A DNA stretch of 64,000 nt from Metallyticus violacea (Eukaryota > Arthropoda > Insecta > Mantodea > Metallyticidae), in the NCBI GenBank assembly GCA_030762175.1, contig JAUJEO010000019.1:4098001-4162000 (forward strand), written 5' to 3'. The position numbers were made by a program, and so were the translations under genes. The notes under the pieces are model-generated. The model searched no databases and was not told where the DNA came from. It saw nothing but the letters and a program-made list of their open reading frames with translations. Shown piece by piece: positions 63,411 through 64,000 of this stretch; position 1 is the first letter of the stretch; each line of letters opens with the position of its first letter.

Positions 63411-64000
63411 CTGAGGCTATCAAACTAGTATAATGAAAGAGAACCAGTTATCTCAAATAAGAACGGAAAAAAAGTGATTCTAACGAAGTTTCCAAACTTG
63501 GAAAACATTTTTTTTCTTTTCTAGATTCTTTGCGCATAATATGCTTTTCTGAGGCTATCAAACTACTATAATGAAAGAGAACCAGTTATCTCAAATAAGA
63601 ACGGAAAAAAGTGATTCAAACGACGTTTCCAAACTTCTAAAAAATTTTTTTTTATTTTCGAGATTCTTTGCGCATAATATGCTTTTCTGAAGCTATATAA
63701 TTAGTATAATGAAAGAGAACCAGTTATCTCAAATAAGAACAGAATAAAAGTGATTCTAACGAAGTTTCCGAACATCGAAAAAAAATTTTTTTTTCGAGAT
63801 TCTTTGCGCATAATATGATTTCCTGAGGCTATCAAACTAGTATAATGAGAGATTACCAGTTATATCAAATAAGAATGGAAAAAAAGTGATTCTAATGAAG
63901 TTTCGAAACTTCGAAAAAATTTTTTTTTCTTTTCAAGATTCTTTGCGCATAATATGCTTCTCTGTGGCTATCAAACTAGTATAATGAAAAGAGAAGCAGT
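63411..64000. repeat. Five-monomer cassette, copy 7, cut by the window end
   Basis: This copy lies 963 bp (seven monomers) after copy 6. Its private changes are CTGAAGCTATATAATTAG, GAATAAAAGTG and TTTCCTGAGG. The window ends inside the fifth monomer at GAGAAGCAG. Confidence 0.87.

Larger units (their letters stand above)
1..64000. repeat. Satellite DNA array, 138-139 bp monomer, head to tail
   Basis: The same unit recurs every 137-139 bases through the whole window, always in the same direction, giving about 460 copies (64,000 divided by about 138.5). Each unit begins at CTGAGGCTATCAAACTAG, passes through ATGAAAGAGAACCAG and CTCAAATAAGAACGG, then a central dyad, an A-run/T-run tract, and ends at GCGCATAATATGC. 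Base composition of a typical monomer is about 31% GC. There is no intervening unique sequence longer than a few bases. Copies differ by scattered substitutions and by length changes in the A and T runs, and many variants are shared by copies kilobases apart, the hallmark of higher-order repeats. Tandem arrays of this size and regularity are known from eukaryotic heterochromatin, often centromeric; the location here is inference. I do not recognise the family. Confidence 0.99.
35041..64000. repeat. Right higher-order domain of the satellite array
   Basis: The same monomer continues but with a different variant set: GAAATACATTTTTTTTC with CTTTACGAG (40,551; 42,763; 48,565; 51,889; 55,344; 55,761; 59,078; 59,495; 60,742; 61,158), GTATACTGAAAGAG, TTATAAAGGCTATC, TTAGCTCAAATAAG and CAAAAGACG with CCAAATTTGG. 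A marker monomer with CTAAGGAAG and CATTTCGAG recurs at about 36,643, 38,990, 43,968, 46,729 and 50,327, so higher-order spacing here is 2,347, 4,978, 2,761 and 3,598 bp (about 17, 36, 20 and 26 monomers). There is no fixed period and no gene. Confidence 0.8.

Noticed and set aside
1..64000. CRISPR array.
   Set aside because: The regular spacing might suggest one, but the whole 138 bp is repeated, with no short direct repeat separated by unique spacers and no cas genes.
1..64000. Canonical CENP-B box.
   Set aside because: No match to TTCG-N4-A-N2-CGGG was found on either strand of the consensus; only a displaced resemblance exists, listed as a low-interest finding.
1..64000. Telomeric repeats, rDNA, tRNA-derived SINE or LTR element.
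   Set aside because: I found no telomere-type hexamer runs, no rRNA-like or tRNA-like segments with internal promoter boxes, no target site duplications and no terminal repeats.
1..64000. A novel gene system hidden in the array.
   Set aside because: Reading through the window showed only monomer variants. Every stretch can be assigned to the 138-139 bp unit, so there is no room for another locus.

Overview
The whole window is one uninterrupted satellite DNA array. From base 1 to base 64,000 it consists of a 138-139 bp AT-rich monomer (about 31% GC), repeated head to tail roughly 460 times in a single orientation. I see no unique sequence, no inserted transposon, no inverted monomer and no credible gene. 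An array of this kind points to a nuclear chromosome of a eukaryote, probably (peri)centromeric or other constitutive heterochromatin. I do not recognise the monomer and cannot name the organism or place the array on a chromosome from sequence alone.

Monomers fall into two main intergrading classes. Class I is typically 138 bp, with six A after the conserved GAACGG and a central ACGACGTTT. Class II is typically 139 bp, with seven A and ACGAAGTTT. Every normal monomer carries an A-run/T-run tract bounded by CG, a short GCATA-A-TATGC dyad and usually an ACTAGT site. Class II also carries a perfect 8-bp-arm dyad, CGAAGTTT-CC-AAACTTCG.

On top of the monomer there is nested higher-order structure. 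The left domain (about 1-35,000) is built by repeated copying of multi-monomer blocks: about 7.85 kb (1-7848) recurs at 13617-21464 with an offset of exactly 13,616 bp; inside it a 2,886-bp period gives a second copy at 7873-10734; a 2,611-bp version follows at 21441-24075; and a third, slightly diverged copy of the block interior lies at 23813-27345. From about 27.3 to 35 kb the same variants are reshuffled in shorter duplications (1,646 bp; a 5,340-bp offset).

The right domain (about 35,000-64,000) uses a partly different set of variant monomers and higher-order offsets of about 2,347, 2,761, 3,598, 3,734 and 5,397 bp. It also contains a 417-bp trimer that has been locally duplicated four times. 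A five-monomer cassette typical of the left domain is absent for about 23 kb and returns at 57.1, 62.4 and 63.4 kb.

There are no genes working together here. The interest lies in how the array evolves (unequal exchange in whole-monomer steps) and in possible structural or protein-binding roles of the dyads and A/T tracts. Identities were judged by eye at landmark variants, not by full alignment.
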